64,000 nt of DNA from Flavisolibacter amylovorans (GTDB taxonomy: Bacteria; Bacteroidota; Bacteroidia; Chitinophagales; Chitinophagaceae): the NCBI RefSeq assembly GCF_039541815.1, contig NZ_BAABGY010000008.1, positions 1 through 64,000 of the forward strand, in the 5' to 3' direction. Position numbers and translations under genes: made by a program. The notes beneath the pieces are model-generated. The model ran no database searches and had not been told where the DNA came from. It was given only the letters and a program-made list of their open reading frames with translations. This document shows, in pieces, positions 16,598 through 25,237 of the stretch. The stretch's first letter is position 1. The number at the start of each line of letters is the position of its first letter.

Positions 16598-16614
16598 GGG
16601 ATCTGTAGTCGATC

Positions 16615-17220
16615 ATGAACAAGACCTTGCTCCGGTTATATGCGTTCCTGACAGCACTGATCGTGTGCAACATCCTGCTCGATTTCAGTGCGCGTCCGCT
16701 GAGCCTCTGGGGCCACTACAGCGACCGGGTGCTGCGCTGGACCTGGTTTGCGCTGACGGTTACCGTGATCACCGTTTTCTGGAAGCACAGAGCCGCGCGG
16801 GGGTATCTCGTATTGCTACTGGCCGGCTTCGGGTTGAGCATCCTGCCCATGGGCGTTCCGCTGGCGATGGCGCTACAAGCGCTTACCGACGACGGGCTGC
16901 GGCAGCGGGTGCCCGTCAACAGCGAATACCGCGTGGAGCGGAGAAGGCCGCTGTTCAACGATGTGCAGGTTCAGTTGTTCCGCCGCACCGGCATCCTGGA
17001 GCAAGAGCTCGGAGCCCGGAATTATGCAGACCTGCTGGCCTATGCGTCTGGTAAGAAGCAGTTCCTGACCACGGGCCTCAATCCCGAGTTTCCCAGGGAG
17101 CGGGATACCGACATTACCGGAGCCCGGTTTTTGCACGCCACAGAGGACTCCGTCACGATCGAATACTCAGTGCTGGGCAAGCAGGTAGTGCTGGCGCACC
17201 CGGTAAGGCGGGAAGATTAA
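16615..17220 (+). CDS. Hypothetical membrane protein
   Basis: A 201-residue protein I do not recognise. Three hydrophobic helices lie in the first half (about 5-24, 42-57 and 64-82). After these comes a soluble 110-residue tail rich in charge (YRVERRRPLFNDVQVQLF) that probably faces the periplasm or cytoplasm as one domain. It is part of the small-gene run from 16121, with 15 bases to the next gene, suggesting co-transcription. Confidence 0.6.
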   Translation: MNKTLLRLYAFLTALIVCNILLDFSARPLSLWGHYSDRVLRWTWFALTVTVITVFWKHRAARGYLVLLLAGFGLSILPMGVPLAMALQALTDDGLRQRVPVNSEYRVERRRPLFNDVQVQLFRRTGILEQELGARNYADLLAYASGKKQFLTTGLNPEFPRERDTDITGARFLHATEDSVTIEYSVLGKQVVLAHPVRRED

Positions 17221-17235
17221 TTTTTTGAAGACAAA

Positions 17236-17676
17236 ATGGGACCGATGCGCGTGCTGATCGCTTTACTCTGTTGCCTCTGTTCTTCCGGCCTGATGGCGCA
17301 GGAGGTGGCGCTCTTCGGCCGCGAGGGCAAAGCGGTGGCCTATATCGCTGCTGATGTCGACCGGACGATCTACCTCTGGGGCGGCGAGCCCGTGGCCTAC
17401 CTGGCAGCGTCGGCCGGCGACTTCGAGATCCGGGGCTTCAACGGCCAGCACCTCGGCTGGCTGGTGAACGGAACGGTATACGACGGGAACGGCGAAGCAG
17501 TGGGCGTAACGAAGCGGGCGGCCACCTTCTTTACCGAATGGGAGCCCTACAAGCCGTTCAAAAAGGCAAAGCCCCTGAAAGGACTGCTGCGCTACCAACT
17601 GTATAAACCGTATTGGCGGACCAGCTGGTCCGATACGCCACTGGACGAGCTCCTGCGCCGCGGCATCAGCGACTAA
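17236..17676 (+). CDS. Exported protein with 4-fold beta-flower domain
   Basis: A 146-residue protein with a signal peptide (MRVLIALLCCLCSSGLMAQ; ATG 17236 or the in-frame ATG 17245). It contains repeated glycine-aromatic beta units: VALFGREGKAVAYI, TIYLWGGEPVAYL, FEIRGFNGQHLGWLVNG and TVYDGNGEAVGV. These match the bacterial 4-fold beta-flower domain, whose function is unknown. The C-terminal third is basic and aromatic. It lies 15 bases after the preceding membrane protein gene. Confidence 0.7.
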   Translation: MGPMRVLIALLCCLCSSGLMAQEVALFGREGKAVAYIAADVDRTIYLWGGEPVAYLAASAGDFEIRGFNGQHLGWLVNGTVYDGNGEAVGVTKRAATFFTEWEPYKPFKKAKPLKGLLRYQLYKPYWRTSWSDTPLDELLRRGISD

Positions 17677-17822
17677 TCCGTAGAAGTACGGCACACCCGC
17701 CGGCGTACACCCGGGAAAACGCCCGTTGCCGGCTTTTTGACGGGGCAATAAACCATGAATATTTGTATATTCATTCCTGCCACCGCGCAGGTCCAGAGCA
17801 CGCTGCGCGAGCTGCTTACCCC

Positions 17823-18347
17823 ATGAAGAAATTGTTAATGAGCCTCTTGTTTCTCCTGCCGCTGATGGTGTTTGGCCAAATGGACACTCTCACCAGACTG
17901 CGCGTAGACAAGGTGTTGGCCGGCTTCAGCAACCGCTTTGCTGATATCATCAAGAAGGAGAAACTCAAAGGTGAGCCGAAGCGCATGTATGTCATGCCCG
18001 GGATCCTGGGCTTGTACGATGAGCTGGTGATCTGGAGCGATACGAGCTATATCTATTCATGCCCGGTATATCAACCGGTGGACACGACGGAGGCACTTTG
18101 CCTGGTGAATACCTGGGACTGTTATCTGGAGGAGATACTCGGTGAACAGTTTGTGCGCACCGCGAGCGACTTCAGCTTTACATCGGAAAGCGGCTGGCCG
18201 ATCACCTACGATTACCAGAGCCTCCGGGTGGCCATCGGCGTATCCCGTCACGGCAATAAAGGCTACCTCACCTGGGTCGCCTTCAGCGGCACCATACCCA
18301 AGAAACGCCTGTTCACATGGCCGTTCCGCAAGAAGGGGTCCAGCTAG
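17823..18347 (+). CDS. Hypothetical exported protein
   Basis: A 174-residue protein I cannot assign. It has a clear signal peptide (MKKLLMSLLFLLPLMVFGQ) and then a mixed alpha/beta domain with a DTSYIYSCPVYQP strand pair and the tail KKRLFTWPFRKKGSS. ATG 17823 is chosen because the signal peptide begins there, although the frame is open back to 17613. It belongs to the small-gene run between 16.1 and 19.5 kb. Confidence 0.6.
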   Translation: MKKLLMSLLFLLPLMVFGQMDTLTRLRVDKVLAGFSNRFADIIKKEKLKGEPKRMYVMPGILGLYDELVIWSDTSYIYSCPVYQPVDTTEALCLVNTWDCYLEEILGEQFVRTASDFSFTSESGWPITYDYQSLRVAIGVSRHGNKGYLTWVAFSGTIPKKRLFTWPFRKKGSS

Positions 18348-18438
18348 GGGTAGGGATTTGCCTGCCGGGGGCTGATTTATTGCGCTCGATGGCCCTTGCT
18401 TGCCGCCGCTTCGTATACTTGTAAAAATTCCGATCGCC

Positions 18439-18762
18439 ATGGCCCTGCGTCCTATTGCCCCCGAAGAGCGCGCCCTCATCGAACACCTCCTGAAACAGGT
18501 AACGAACGGCGGCAAATACCGCATCCCCGACGAGGTGGAGCCCTATAGCGGCAGCGGCCCCGGCAGCATCCTCCTGGCACGGCGCGGCGAGCATGCCGGC
18601 GACCTGGTGGAGGCGGAGTACCGCGACAAGGACCGGCAGCCGGTGCTCATTACCCTTTCCGTCAATGAGTTCGGAGAGTTGTACGACCTCGATCTCTGGC
18701 GCTCCGATTTTGACCCGCTGCAGCAATACCCGCGGCCGGAGGACCTTTTCGGTGCGCAATAA
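18439..18762 (+). CDS. DUF6984-like small protein
   Basis: A 107-residue soluble protein. The order RPIAPEERALIEHLL, GPGSILLA, an acidic YRDKD turn, VLITLSVNEFGELYDLDLWRSDFDPL and a final P-E-D tail follows the DUF6984 pattern (short proteins with a GSI strand and an ELDIWK-like strand). Function is unknown; relatives are often found among immunity-like genes. ATG 18439 is chosen over the open extension from 18400, which has no family match. Confidence 0.6.
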   Translation: MALRPIAPEERALIEHLLKQVTNGGKYRIPDEVEPYSGSGPGSILLARRGEHAGDLVEAEYRDKDRQPVLITLSVNEFGELYDLDLWRSDFDPLQQYPRPEDLFGAQ

Positions 18763-18881
18763 AAGAGGTCCTGCCCTTTGCGGATACCGCCGGATCCTGC
18801 TTCCCGTGGCCATGATGACCGTAAATCTACGGCCTTCGAAATCCAGGGAAATCGGTAGATTACCACCTGCAACCAGAATAC

Positions 18882-19457
18882 ATGAGCGCCTCCAGACTGC
18901 TTATACTTACCGGCTTACTTTCCTGCTTGTGCGCCTGCGTGATGCCTACGTATCTCAGCCAGATAACGCTCAGCACGGAAAGCCGTCCGGTAGCGGATTT
19001 CCGGAGTCGTCATGTGTTGTTCGTGGGTACCGGCCCGGTAGGGTCGCAGGTTTTTCTCGGCAACCTTACCGGGGGGCTCATCACGCGGCTGAAACGGCAG
19101 GGGAAGCAGGCTGAGTTCTTCTACGCAGGGGCCGTATCGGAGGGAGCTCCCTTTCGTATAGACAGCAGCGCCAACCCGGATGTGGACACCTATGTGCTGT
19201 TCCGGGCTACCGGCGAAACAACCCTCAACATGACGAAAGAGAAGATCGTTGCCGGCGCACCGGGGATCACCCTGATCGGTTACGGGAACCAGTTTGTTCA
19301 GGACTATAACGTATCTGTATATAGCCGCAGGCATGGGCCCAGCCCTGTCTGGGAAGGTAAGCTTCATATCGACATCGATCTCGCCAACGACGCGCGCTAC
19401 CGGGGCATTGCCAGCCGGCTCAGCAAAGAGCTGGCAAAAAGCAGGATCGTGCTCTGA
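18882..19457 (+). CDS. Hypothetical lipoprotein
   Basis: A 191-residue predicted lipoprotein: SASRLLILTGLLSCLCAC ends in a lipobox with the acylated cysteine probably C19. The mature part starts VMPTYLSQITLSTES and contains alternating strands and helices with RHVLFVGTGPVGSQVFL and DTYVLFRATGETTLNM. No family is recognised. It ends the run of small + strand genes and is followed by a PIG-L deacetylase gene about 97 bases later. Confidence 0.6.
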   Translation: MSASRLLILTGLLSCLCACVMPTYLSQITLSTESRPVADFRSRHVLFVGTGPVGSQVFLGNLTGGLITRLKRQGKQAEFFYAGAVSEGAPFRIDSSANPDVDTYVLFRATGETTLNMTKEKIVAGAPGITLIGYGNQFVQDYNVSVYSRRHGPSPVWEGKLHIDIDLANDARYRGIASRLSKELAKSRIVL

Positions 19458-19554
19458 CGGGATGCGCAAATTCCGTACCTTACCAGTGAGCGGCAAAGGC
19501 TCCGGGGATCTGCAACCAGGTGCTCGTAGATATAGAAAGCAAACAACCACTGTT

Positions 19555-20328
19555 ATGAGGTGGCTACTGATCTTACTGCCACTTTTTCTGTTTACCTCCT
19601 TTGGCGGGCTGGTGAAGCCCCGCACGATCCTTGCTGTGTTTGCGCATCCCGACGACGAGGGCGCCATTGCGCCGCTGCTCCGCAAGTACAGCCGGGAAGG
19701 GAAGGTTCATCTCATCATCGCCACCGATGGCCGGCTTGGCACGAAACCGGGCTTCCCTACGGGCGACACACTGGTGCGGCTACGCGAGTCGGAGACCGAA
19801 TGCGCCTGCCGGCTGCTCGGCGTCCAGCCTCCCGTATTTCTACGCTACCCCGACGGCTTCGATACGCGCATCGGGGTAGGAAACTATTTCGGGAAGTCGA
19901 AGGAGCTGCGGGCGAAGCTTACCGAAAAGATCCGCGAGATTGATCCGGACCTCATACTCACCTTCGGCCCCGACGGCGATACAGGTCATTCCGACCACCG
20001 CATGATCAGCAATCTCTGCACGGAGATCATCCTCAAAGAAGGCTGGGTGAAGCGCTACCCGCTGTATTACCTGGGCTGGACCAGGCGAGACGACGACAAA
20101 TTCAACGGGCTGCTCGGGCTCAACACGGTGGATACGAATTACCTGAACGTAACGATCCGCTATTCCGACCGCGACGAACAGGAGGCACTGCGGGCGGTGC
20201 ATTGCTACAAAAGCCAGTTGTCGCAGGAAGAGATGGCGCTCTGGATCAAGGTGGAGCAGGGAGATCCGGCCAACCTGTTCCGCTTCCGCCAACTGACGGT
20301 GCCGTCGGCCCGCAAGGAGGAGTTTTGA
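19555..20328 (+). CDS. PIG-L family deacetylase
   Basis: Zinc-dependent N-deacetylase of the PIG-L/LmbE fold (257 residues), acting on N-acetylglucosamine-type groups in other members. An N-terminal hydrophobic stretch (MRWLLILLPLFLFTSFGG) is a signal peptide or anchor. The signature AVFAHPDDEGAIAPLL holds the ligands H31 and D34 (with D33), and the distal DTGHSDHRMI supplies the third ligand. Substrate unknown; probably envelope-located. ATG 19555 starts the signal sequence; the open frame back to 19294 overlaps the preceding gene. Confidence 0.85.
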   Translation: MRWLLILLPLFLFTSFGGLVKPRTILAVFAHPDDEGAIAPLLRKYSREGKVHLIIATDGRLGTKPGFPTGDTLVRLRESETECACRLLGVQPPVFLRYPDGFDTRIGVGNYFGKSKELRAKLTEKIREIDPDLILTFGPDGDTGHSDHRMISNLCTEIILKEGWVKRYPLYYLGWTRRDDDKFNGLLGLNTVDTNYLNVTIRYSDRDEQEALRAVHCYKSQLSQEEMALWIKVEQGDPANLFRFRQLTVPSARKEEF

Positions 20329-20346
20329 TCGGTTCACACAAGCGCC

Positions 20347-20377
20347 AAAAAGGCCCCGATGCTGTCGGGGCCTTTTT
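20347..20377. terminator. Bidirectional intrinsic terminator
   Basis: Stem AGGCCCCGA/TCGGGGCCT with an A run before and T run after. It serves both the deacetylase gene (+) and the converging outer-membrane protein gene (-). Confidence 0.88.
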
Positions 20378-20401
20378 GCGTTCATGGGTTTACACTGCCG
20401 G

Positions 20402-22114
20402 TCAGAACAGGAAATCCCTCCGGTGCATGTTCCACCGTATTCCTACGGTGCCGATGAAGGTGCCGGAGCCGGCCGTGCCGCCGATATTGCCGAAGGGCGT
20501 CGTCTGGTGCCGGTACACGCCATTGCCTTCCACGAAGAGGTTGGGCCGGAGCTGGTACGACACGAGCAGGCTTGCCAGCGCCACCTGCGTGCGGTAGCCG
20601 CCGCCTACGTTGAAGCCGTAGTCGGCCGTGCGGCGCGGCACCCCGTTGAAGGGAGTCGCCGGGTCGAACTGGCGGTTGGGCAAGAAGATGTTGGCGCCGT
20701 TGGCCGACATGCCGGTGTCGCGGCCCTGGTAGTAATACATCATACGGCCCTGCAGCAGCCACTTGGGTGCCGGCTGGTAGCGCGCCGTGCCGATGAACTC
20801 CTGGAAGTTGGCGCCGAGCGGGTGCGCCAGCGGCTGGTTGTAGTGCGTATAGTTGGCCACCGAGTCGGCATGCGAGTAGGTGAAGGGCCGCACGCGGTTG
20901 GCCTCCAGCTGCAGGTCGAGGTTGCGGATGCCGAAGGCATCGATGTACTTGGCGCCGAGTTGCCAGCCAAACTTGTTGGCCCACCAGCCCTTGTTGCTCT
21001 TCAGCTCCGAGAGCTTGAACTCGTCGAGCAACAGCTGCCCGTACACCTGGAAGCGCTTCGCTATGTTGGCTTTGACGTCGAGGCCCGCCACCGAGTTGTC
21101 GAAGGAGCCGTTCTGCTGCTCGATGGAGCGGTAAAAGATCACCGGCACGAGGTAGCCGAACTCGAAGTGGTTGGTGCGCCCGAACACGACTCCTTCAAAA
21201 AGGCCGATGTTGAGCCACTTCGTCACCTGCAGGTCGAGGTGGTGCATGGCCGCGTATTTCTTCGGCTGCAGCTTGTCGGCATTGAGGCGGTTGGCCGAGT
21301 TGAGCTCCATGAACAGGTTCTGGTAGTGGAACTTCCAGATGCGTGTGTTGAGGCGCAGGAAGGTCGTGGGTGCCGAGAAGTCGCTGAGGAACAGCGAGCG
21401 GGTGCCGTTGCCGATGAAGTTCTTGTCGTAGCCGAACGTGATGTCGATGGCCTTGGCCGCATTGAAGGTAATGTACCCGCGTGCGTCGAAGTAGTCGACA
21501 CCGCCGGCGCCTTTGAAGTCTTTGTAGAAGCCGGCGCCCGGCACGGCCCGGCGCTCCAGCGTAAAGCCCTGCACATACGAAGGGTTGCGCTCCTGGTTGT
21601 CGGTGACGTAGGCGGCGAAGCCGATCTTGTCGGCGATGCGGCCGCGGAGTGCGATGCCGCGCGTGTTCTGGAACAGGTGCTGCTCATTGTCCTGCTCCTT
21701 CGACACCGTGTATTGGAACACCGGGTTCACCGCGAGGAAGAAGTTGGGCTCGTGCACCTCGTACAGGTTGGCGGGCGACTCGTAGAAGTGCTTCGCGATG
21801 GCACGCCGGCTGCGGAAGCGCTCCCGGTCGCCGGTGGCCCACTCGAGGTTGCTGATGTTGGCGAGGTACAGGTTGTACTTGTCCACGCGGGTAAGGAGCG
21901 CCGTATCCACGCGGTTGAGCGCCGGGATGTACTGCTTGCGCGAGAAGGGCTGCACCTTGGAGAAGTTGAGCACGGAGTCGTGCCCCGCCTTGATCTCCAG
22001 GCGCTCGAGGAGGTGTTGTTCATGGGCGCCTTGCGGCAGGTAGGTGGTCTGTGCGCCCGCAAAGGCGGGCAGCAGGAGCGCCGCTACCTTGAGCAGGCTT
22101 TGTTTATATTGCAT
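20402..22114 (-). CDS. Outer-membrane beta-barrel protein, Wzi/RemB-like
   Basis: A 570-residue exported protein with a signal peptide ending AFAGAQ. The rest is dominated by alternating amphipathic strands with aromatic girdles (for example FFLAVNPVFQYTVSKEQDN, GIALRGRIADKIGFAAYVT, KFHYQNLFMELNSANRLN), and it ends in F, as outer-membrane barrels do. Order and length resemble the Wzi capsule-assembly and RemB gliding-motility group of Bacteroidota. This is a judgement from pattern, not an alignment. Its start is only 22 bases from the divergent pyrC start. Confidence 0.65.
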   Translation of the reverse strand: MQYKQSLLKVAALLLPAFAGAQTTYLPQGAHEQHLLERLEIKAGHDSVLNFSKVQPFSRKQYIPALNRVDTALLTRVDKYNLYLANISNLEWATGDRERFRSRRAIAKHFYESPANLYEVHEPNFFLAVNPVFQYTVSKEQDNEQHLFQNTRGIALRGRIADKIGFAAYVTDNQERNPSYVQGFTLERRAVPGAGFYKDFKGAGGVDYFDARGYITFNAAKAIDITFGYDKNFIGNGTRSLFLSDFSAPTTFLRLNTRIWKFHYQNLFMELNSANRLNADKLQPKKYAAMHHLDLQVTKWLNIGLFEGVVFGRTNHFEFGYLVPVIFYRSIEQQNGSFDNSVAGLDVKANIAKRFQVYGQLLLDEFKLSELKSNKGWWANKFGWQLGAKYIDAFGIRNLDLQLEANRVRPFTYSHADSVANYTHYNQPLAHPLGANFQEFIGTARYQPAPKWLLQGRMMYYYQGRDTGMSANGANIFLPNRQFDPATPFNGVPRRTADYGFNVGGGYRTQVALASLLVSYQLRPNLFVEGNGVYRHQTTPFGNIGGTAGSGTFIGTVGIRWNMHRRDFLF

Positions 22115-22136
22115 GCATTCGGTTTAAAGAGGAACA

Positions 22137-23483
22137 ATGCTACAAAATTACCTGATAAAGAACGTACAGGTCGTCAACGAGGGCCGGATCGAAGCCAGGG
22201 ACGTGCTTTTGCGCGACGGGCGCATCGCGCGCATCGCCCCGCAGATCGGTGAGCCGGGCTTTGCCGTGGCCGAGATCAACGGCGAGGGCCTGCACCTGCT
22301 GCCCGGCGCCATCGACGACCAGGTCCATTTCCGCGAGCCGGGCCTCACCCACAAGGCCACGATCGGGTCGGAGGCCCGCGCGGCCGTTGCGGGCGGCGTC
22401 ACCTCGTTCATGGAGATGCCCAACACGCAGCCGCCCGTGTTCACGCAGGAGCTGCTCGAAGACAAATATGCCATCGCCGCGCAAAGCTCGCTGGCGAATT
22501 ATTCGTTTTACATGGGTACCTCCAACGACAACGTCGACGAGGTGCTGCGTACCAACGAGAAGAAGGCGGACGTATGCGGGGTGAAGATCTTTATGGGCGC
22601 GTCCACCGGCAACCTGCTCGTCGACAACTACCTCACCATCGGCCGCATCTTTGCCGACAGCGAGCTGCTCATCGCCACGCACTGCGAGGAGGAGCCGATC
22701 ATCAAGGCCAACTACGCCCGGATCAAAGAAGAGAAGGGCCGGCTGGAAGCAGCCGACCACCCGCTCGTCCGCGACGAGGAGGCTTGCTTCGAATCCTCGT
22801 TCAAGGCGGTGCAGCTCGCCATGAAGCACAACAGCCGCCTGCACATCCTCCACATCACCACCGAGAACGAGCTGCGCCTCTTTACGAATATGCTGCCGCT
22901 TTCGGAGAAGCGCATCACCTCCGAGGTATGCGTGCACCACCTGCACTTCACGGCCGATGATTATGCAAAGCACGGGCACGACATCAAGTGCAACCCGGCC
23001 ATCAAGGCGCCGCATCACCGCGAAGCCCTGTGGCAGGCCCTGCTCGACGACCGCCTCGATGTGATCGCCACCGACCATGCGCCGCACCTGCGCTCCGAAA
23101 AGGAGGGCGACTACGAGCACGCGCATGCCGGCCTGCCGCTGGTGCAGCACCCGCTGCTGCTGATGCTGCACTACGTGAAGGAAGGGCGCATCCCGCTCGA
23201 GAAAGTGGTGCAGAAGATGAGCCATGCCGTTGCCGATTGCTTTCAGATTGCCGGGCGGGGCTATATCCGCGAGGGCTATTGGGCCGACCTCGTGCTCGTG
23301 GACCTGGCCGGAAAAACGGAAGTGACGCGGGATAGCCTTCACTATAAATGTGGCTGGAGCCCGCTCGAAGGCAGCATCTTCCCCGCTCGGATCGAAGCTA
23401 CCTTCATTAACGGTCACCGCGCGTATGCAAACGGTGCCTTCGATGCATCTCAGCAGGGGATGCGGCTGCGCTTCGCGCGGTGA
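22137..23483 (+). CDS. pyrC: Dihydroorotase
   Basis: Closes N-carbamoyl-aspartate to dihydroorotate in pyrimidine synthesis. The 448-residue class I amidohydrolase has the carboxylated lysine K150 in CGVKIFMGASTGN, metal histidines in LIATHCEEE and LHILHIT, and the catalytic D in VIATDHAPH. The first metal site reads DDQVHFREPGLTHK, so the first His of the usual HxH is Gln. I believe this form is common in Bacteroidota. The neighbouring arginine of FRE, which binds substrate, is kept. The start is 22 bases from the divergent barrel gene. Confidence 0.93.
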   Translation: MLQNYLIKNVQVVNEGRIEARDVLLRDGRIARIAPQIGEPGFAVAEINGEGLHLLPGAIDDQVHFREPGLTHKATIGSEARAAVAGGVTSFMEMPNTQPPVFTQELLEDKYAIAAQSSLANYSFYMGTSNDNVDEVLRTNEKKADVCGVKIFMGASTGNLLVDNYLTIGRIFADSELLIATHCEEEPIIKANYARIKEEKGRLEAADHPLVRDEEACFESSFKAVQLAMKHNSRLHILHITTENELRLFTNMLPLSEKRITSEVCVHHLHFTADDYAKHGHDIKCNPAIKAPHHREALWQALLDDRLDVIATDHAPHLRSEKEGDYEHAHAGLPLVQHPLLLMLHYVKEGRIPLEKVVQKMSHAVADCFQIAGRGYIREGYWADLVLVDLAGKTEVTRDSLHYKCGWSPLEGSIFPARIEATFINGHRAYANGAFDASQQGMRLRFAR

Positions 23484-23586
23484 GAGAAGGAACGCAGATG
23501 ACACGGATCTTTTACGATTATCGCGGATATTACAACTCATATCTGCGCATATCGTATTCATCATATAGATCTGCGTTCTTTCTCTC
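23482..23586. repeat. Inverted repeat GAGAGAAnGAACGCAGAT around a 70-base spacer
   Basis: Arms 23482-23499 and 23569-23586 match at 17 of 18 bases when inverted. The left arm overlaps the pyrC stop codon; the right arm lies 25 bases before the MutS-like gene. Fragments of the same family (CATCCGCGCTCATC) occur near 29770 and 40590. Confidence 0.7.
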
Positions 23587-23611
23587 CGGTCGCGCCCTAT
23601 AACACACGAAC

Positions 23612-24934
23612 ATGCAAATCGACAAGATCACCTTATCCGACCTCGCCATCTTTCATACGGAAGAAGAGTTCTCCGTGTTTCACCGGCTCAATCTCACCAA
23701 GACGGGCGTGGGCAAGGAGTGGCTGCGCCGCTTTTTCCTGCAGCCGCACGACAGCATCGAGAAGATCGAAGGCACGCAAACGATCCTACGCACGCTGATC
23801 TCGAAAGGGAAGGAGTGGCCCGAGTACATCACTAATGGTACGGTGCTGATGATGGACCGTTTCTTCGATTACGAGCTCGACGAGGTGCCGGCGCCCGACA
23901 ACCGGGTCACCGCGTTCGCCTACCGGATGTTTCATAGCCACGACTACTCGCTGATCCGTTTTTCGATCCGGCACTTCGCCGATTTCTACCGGGGGCTCAA
24001 GCAGCTTGCGGGGTTGCTGGGCGGGGGACAACTGCCGAAGCAGATCGCGTACTGCGTGGACCGGATCGAGTCGGCCCTGCGCGAGGAGCCGCTGGCACGG
24101 CTGGCGGAGTTGAAGCCCGGAAAGGACCCCGGGCTCTTCCAGAACCTGTACTTCGCACACTACCTCCGTGGGGCCTATAAGGGCAAGACGCTCGAGCTCG
24201 TCGACATCTTCGGGCGGCTGGAAGCGTGGAATTCAATGGCCCAGGCGGTGGTCAAGTTCAACCTGCGCTTTCCTACCGTCACCGACGATCCGCAGCCGCG
24301 GCTCTATGCGCGCGGGCTGTACCACGTGCTGCTGCCCACACCGATCCCCTACGACCTGGTGATGGACCGCGAGCAGAACTTCGTGTTCCTGACCGGCGCC
24401 AACATGGCCGGCAAGAGTACCCTCATCCGCGCCGTAGGCTCGTCGGTGTACCTGGCCCACCTCGGGATGGGCGTGCCGGCGCAGGAAATGGAGCTTACCC
24501 TCTTCGACGGGCTGCTGTCGAACATCAACGTAGAAGACAATATCGCCAAGGGCGAGAGTTACTTCTTCAACGAGGTGCAGCGGGTCAAGAACACGATCGT
24601 CAAGATCAACGACGGCCGGAAATGGCTGGTGCTGATCGACGAGCTGTTCAAGGGCACCAACGTGCAGGATGCGATGAAATGCTCTACGGCCGTGATCCGG
24701 GGACTTATCAAGATGCGCAACTCCCTCTTCATCGTGTCGACCCACCTCTACGAGATCGCCGGTGAGCTGAAGCCCTTTTCCAACATCGCGTTCAAATACT
24801 TCGAGACCGAGGTGCACGACGACCAGCTCTCTTTCTCCTACCAACTCCGCGACGGCGTATCCAACGACCGCATCGGGTACGTGATTCTCCGGAGGGAAAA
24901 GGTAGTAGAATTGTTGGAGGGGCTGGGGAGATGA
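23612..24934 (+). CDS. MutS-related ATPase without mismatch domain
   Basis: A 440-residue protein carrying MutS core and ATPase domains only. The N-terminal half has lever/clamp-type helices (FHRLNLTKTGVGKEWLRRFF). The C-terminal half has the Walker A TGANMAGKSTLIRA (GANMAGKST at 262-270), the signature SYFFNEVQRVKNTI, Walker B WLVLIDELFKGTN, and the H-loop IVSTHLYEIAG. The mismatch-binding domain I and connector of MutS are missing, and there is no Smr nuclease tail as in MutS2. So it is a stand-alone MutS-like ATPase of unknown substrate. Confidence 0.88.
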   Translation: MQIDKITLSDLAIFHTEEEFSVFHRLNLTKTGVGKEWLRRFFLQPHDSIEKIEGTQTILRTLISKGKEWPEYITNGTVLMMDRFFDYELDEVPAPDNRVTAFAYRMFHSHDYSLIRFSIRHFADFYRGLKQLAGLLGGGQLPKQIAYCVDRIESALREEPLARLAELKPGKDPGLFQNLYFAHYLRGAYKGKTLELVDIFGRLEAWNSMAQAVVKFNLRFPTVTDDPQPRLYARGLYHVLLPTPIPYDLVMDREQNFVFLTGANMAGKSTLIRAVGSSVYLAHLGMGVPAQEMELTLFDGLLSNINVEDNIAKGESYFFNEVQRVKNTIVKINDGRKWLVLIDELFKGTNVQDAMKCSTAVIRGLIKMRNSLFIVSTHLYEIAGELKPFSNIAFKYFETEVHDDQLSFSYQLRDGVSNDRIGYVILRREKVVELLEGLGR

Positions 24935-24935
24935 G

Positions 24936-24975
24936 GAATGTGCTAATAGGGTAAGGTGCTGATGGGGTAATAAAG
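24936..24975 (+). repeat. GTGCTAATG-type wobbly tandem repeat (forward)
   Basis: Imperfect 8-9-base units directly after the MutS-like gene stop. The inverted partner is at 25185-25225. Confidence 0.65.
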
Positions 24976-25010
24976 GTTTTGGAGGTCCCGACGAGGCAAA
25001 GCCTGTCGGG

Positions 25011-25036
25011 ATGCCGGCCAGAGCGCCGGCATTTTA
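25011..25036 (+). terminator. Intrinsic terminator after the MutS-like gene
   Basis: Stem ATGCCGGC with GCCGGCAT followed by TTTTAA. It sits just after a longer GC hairpin. Confidence 0.7.
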
Positions 25037-25184
25037 AGGGTTTTAGAGGTTGGAACCCACCAGCCCACGGCTTCAGGCGTGGGTTTTCGATCGATCACTA
25101 GCCCATAGCTTCAGCCAGGGGGTGAAGAAATCAGCGGCGGGGAACAATGCGACATATTTGTGGTCATCCCGTAGTGAAGCCTCA

Positions 25185-25225
25185 GGATTAACACATTAGC
25201 ATATTACCCCATTAGCACATTATCC
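25185..25225 (-). repeat. GTGCTAATG-type wobbly tandem repeat (inverted)
   Basis: Inverted partner of 24936-24975, ending 13 bases before the M1 peptidase start. Confidence 0.65.
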
Positions 25226-25237
25226 TACCTTCCGCTC

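Larger units (their letters stand above)
24935..25237. other. Intergenic region with repeats and hairpins
   Basis: No gene is seen. The left edge (24936-24975) has GTGCTAATG/GGGGTAATG units, and the right edge (25185-25225) has the inverted form CATTAGCAC/TTACCCC. Between them lie a long hairpin (24986-25011), a terminator (25011-25036) and a second hairpin CCCACG...CGTGGGTTTT near 25064-25087. Confidence 0.65.

Noticed and set aside
20384..22252. Long + strand open frame of 622 codons opposite the outer-membrane barrel gene
   Set aside because: Its translation is low in structure and rich in Val/Glu/Arg, typical of antisense frames in GC-rich DNA. The minus-strand frame has a signal peptide and barrel strands.
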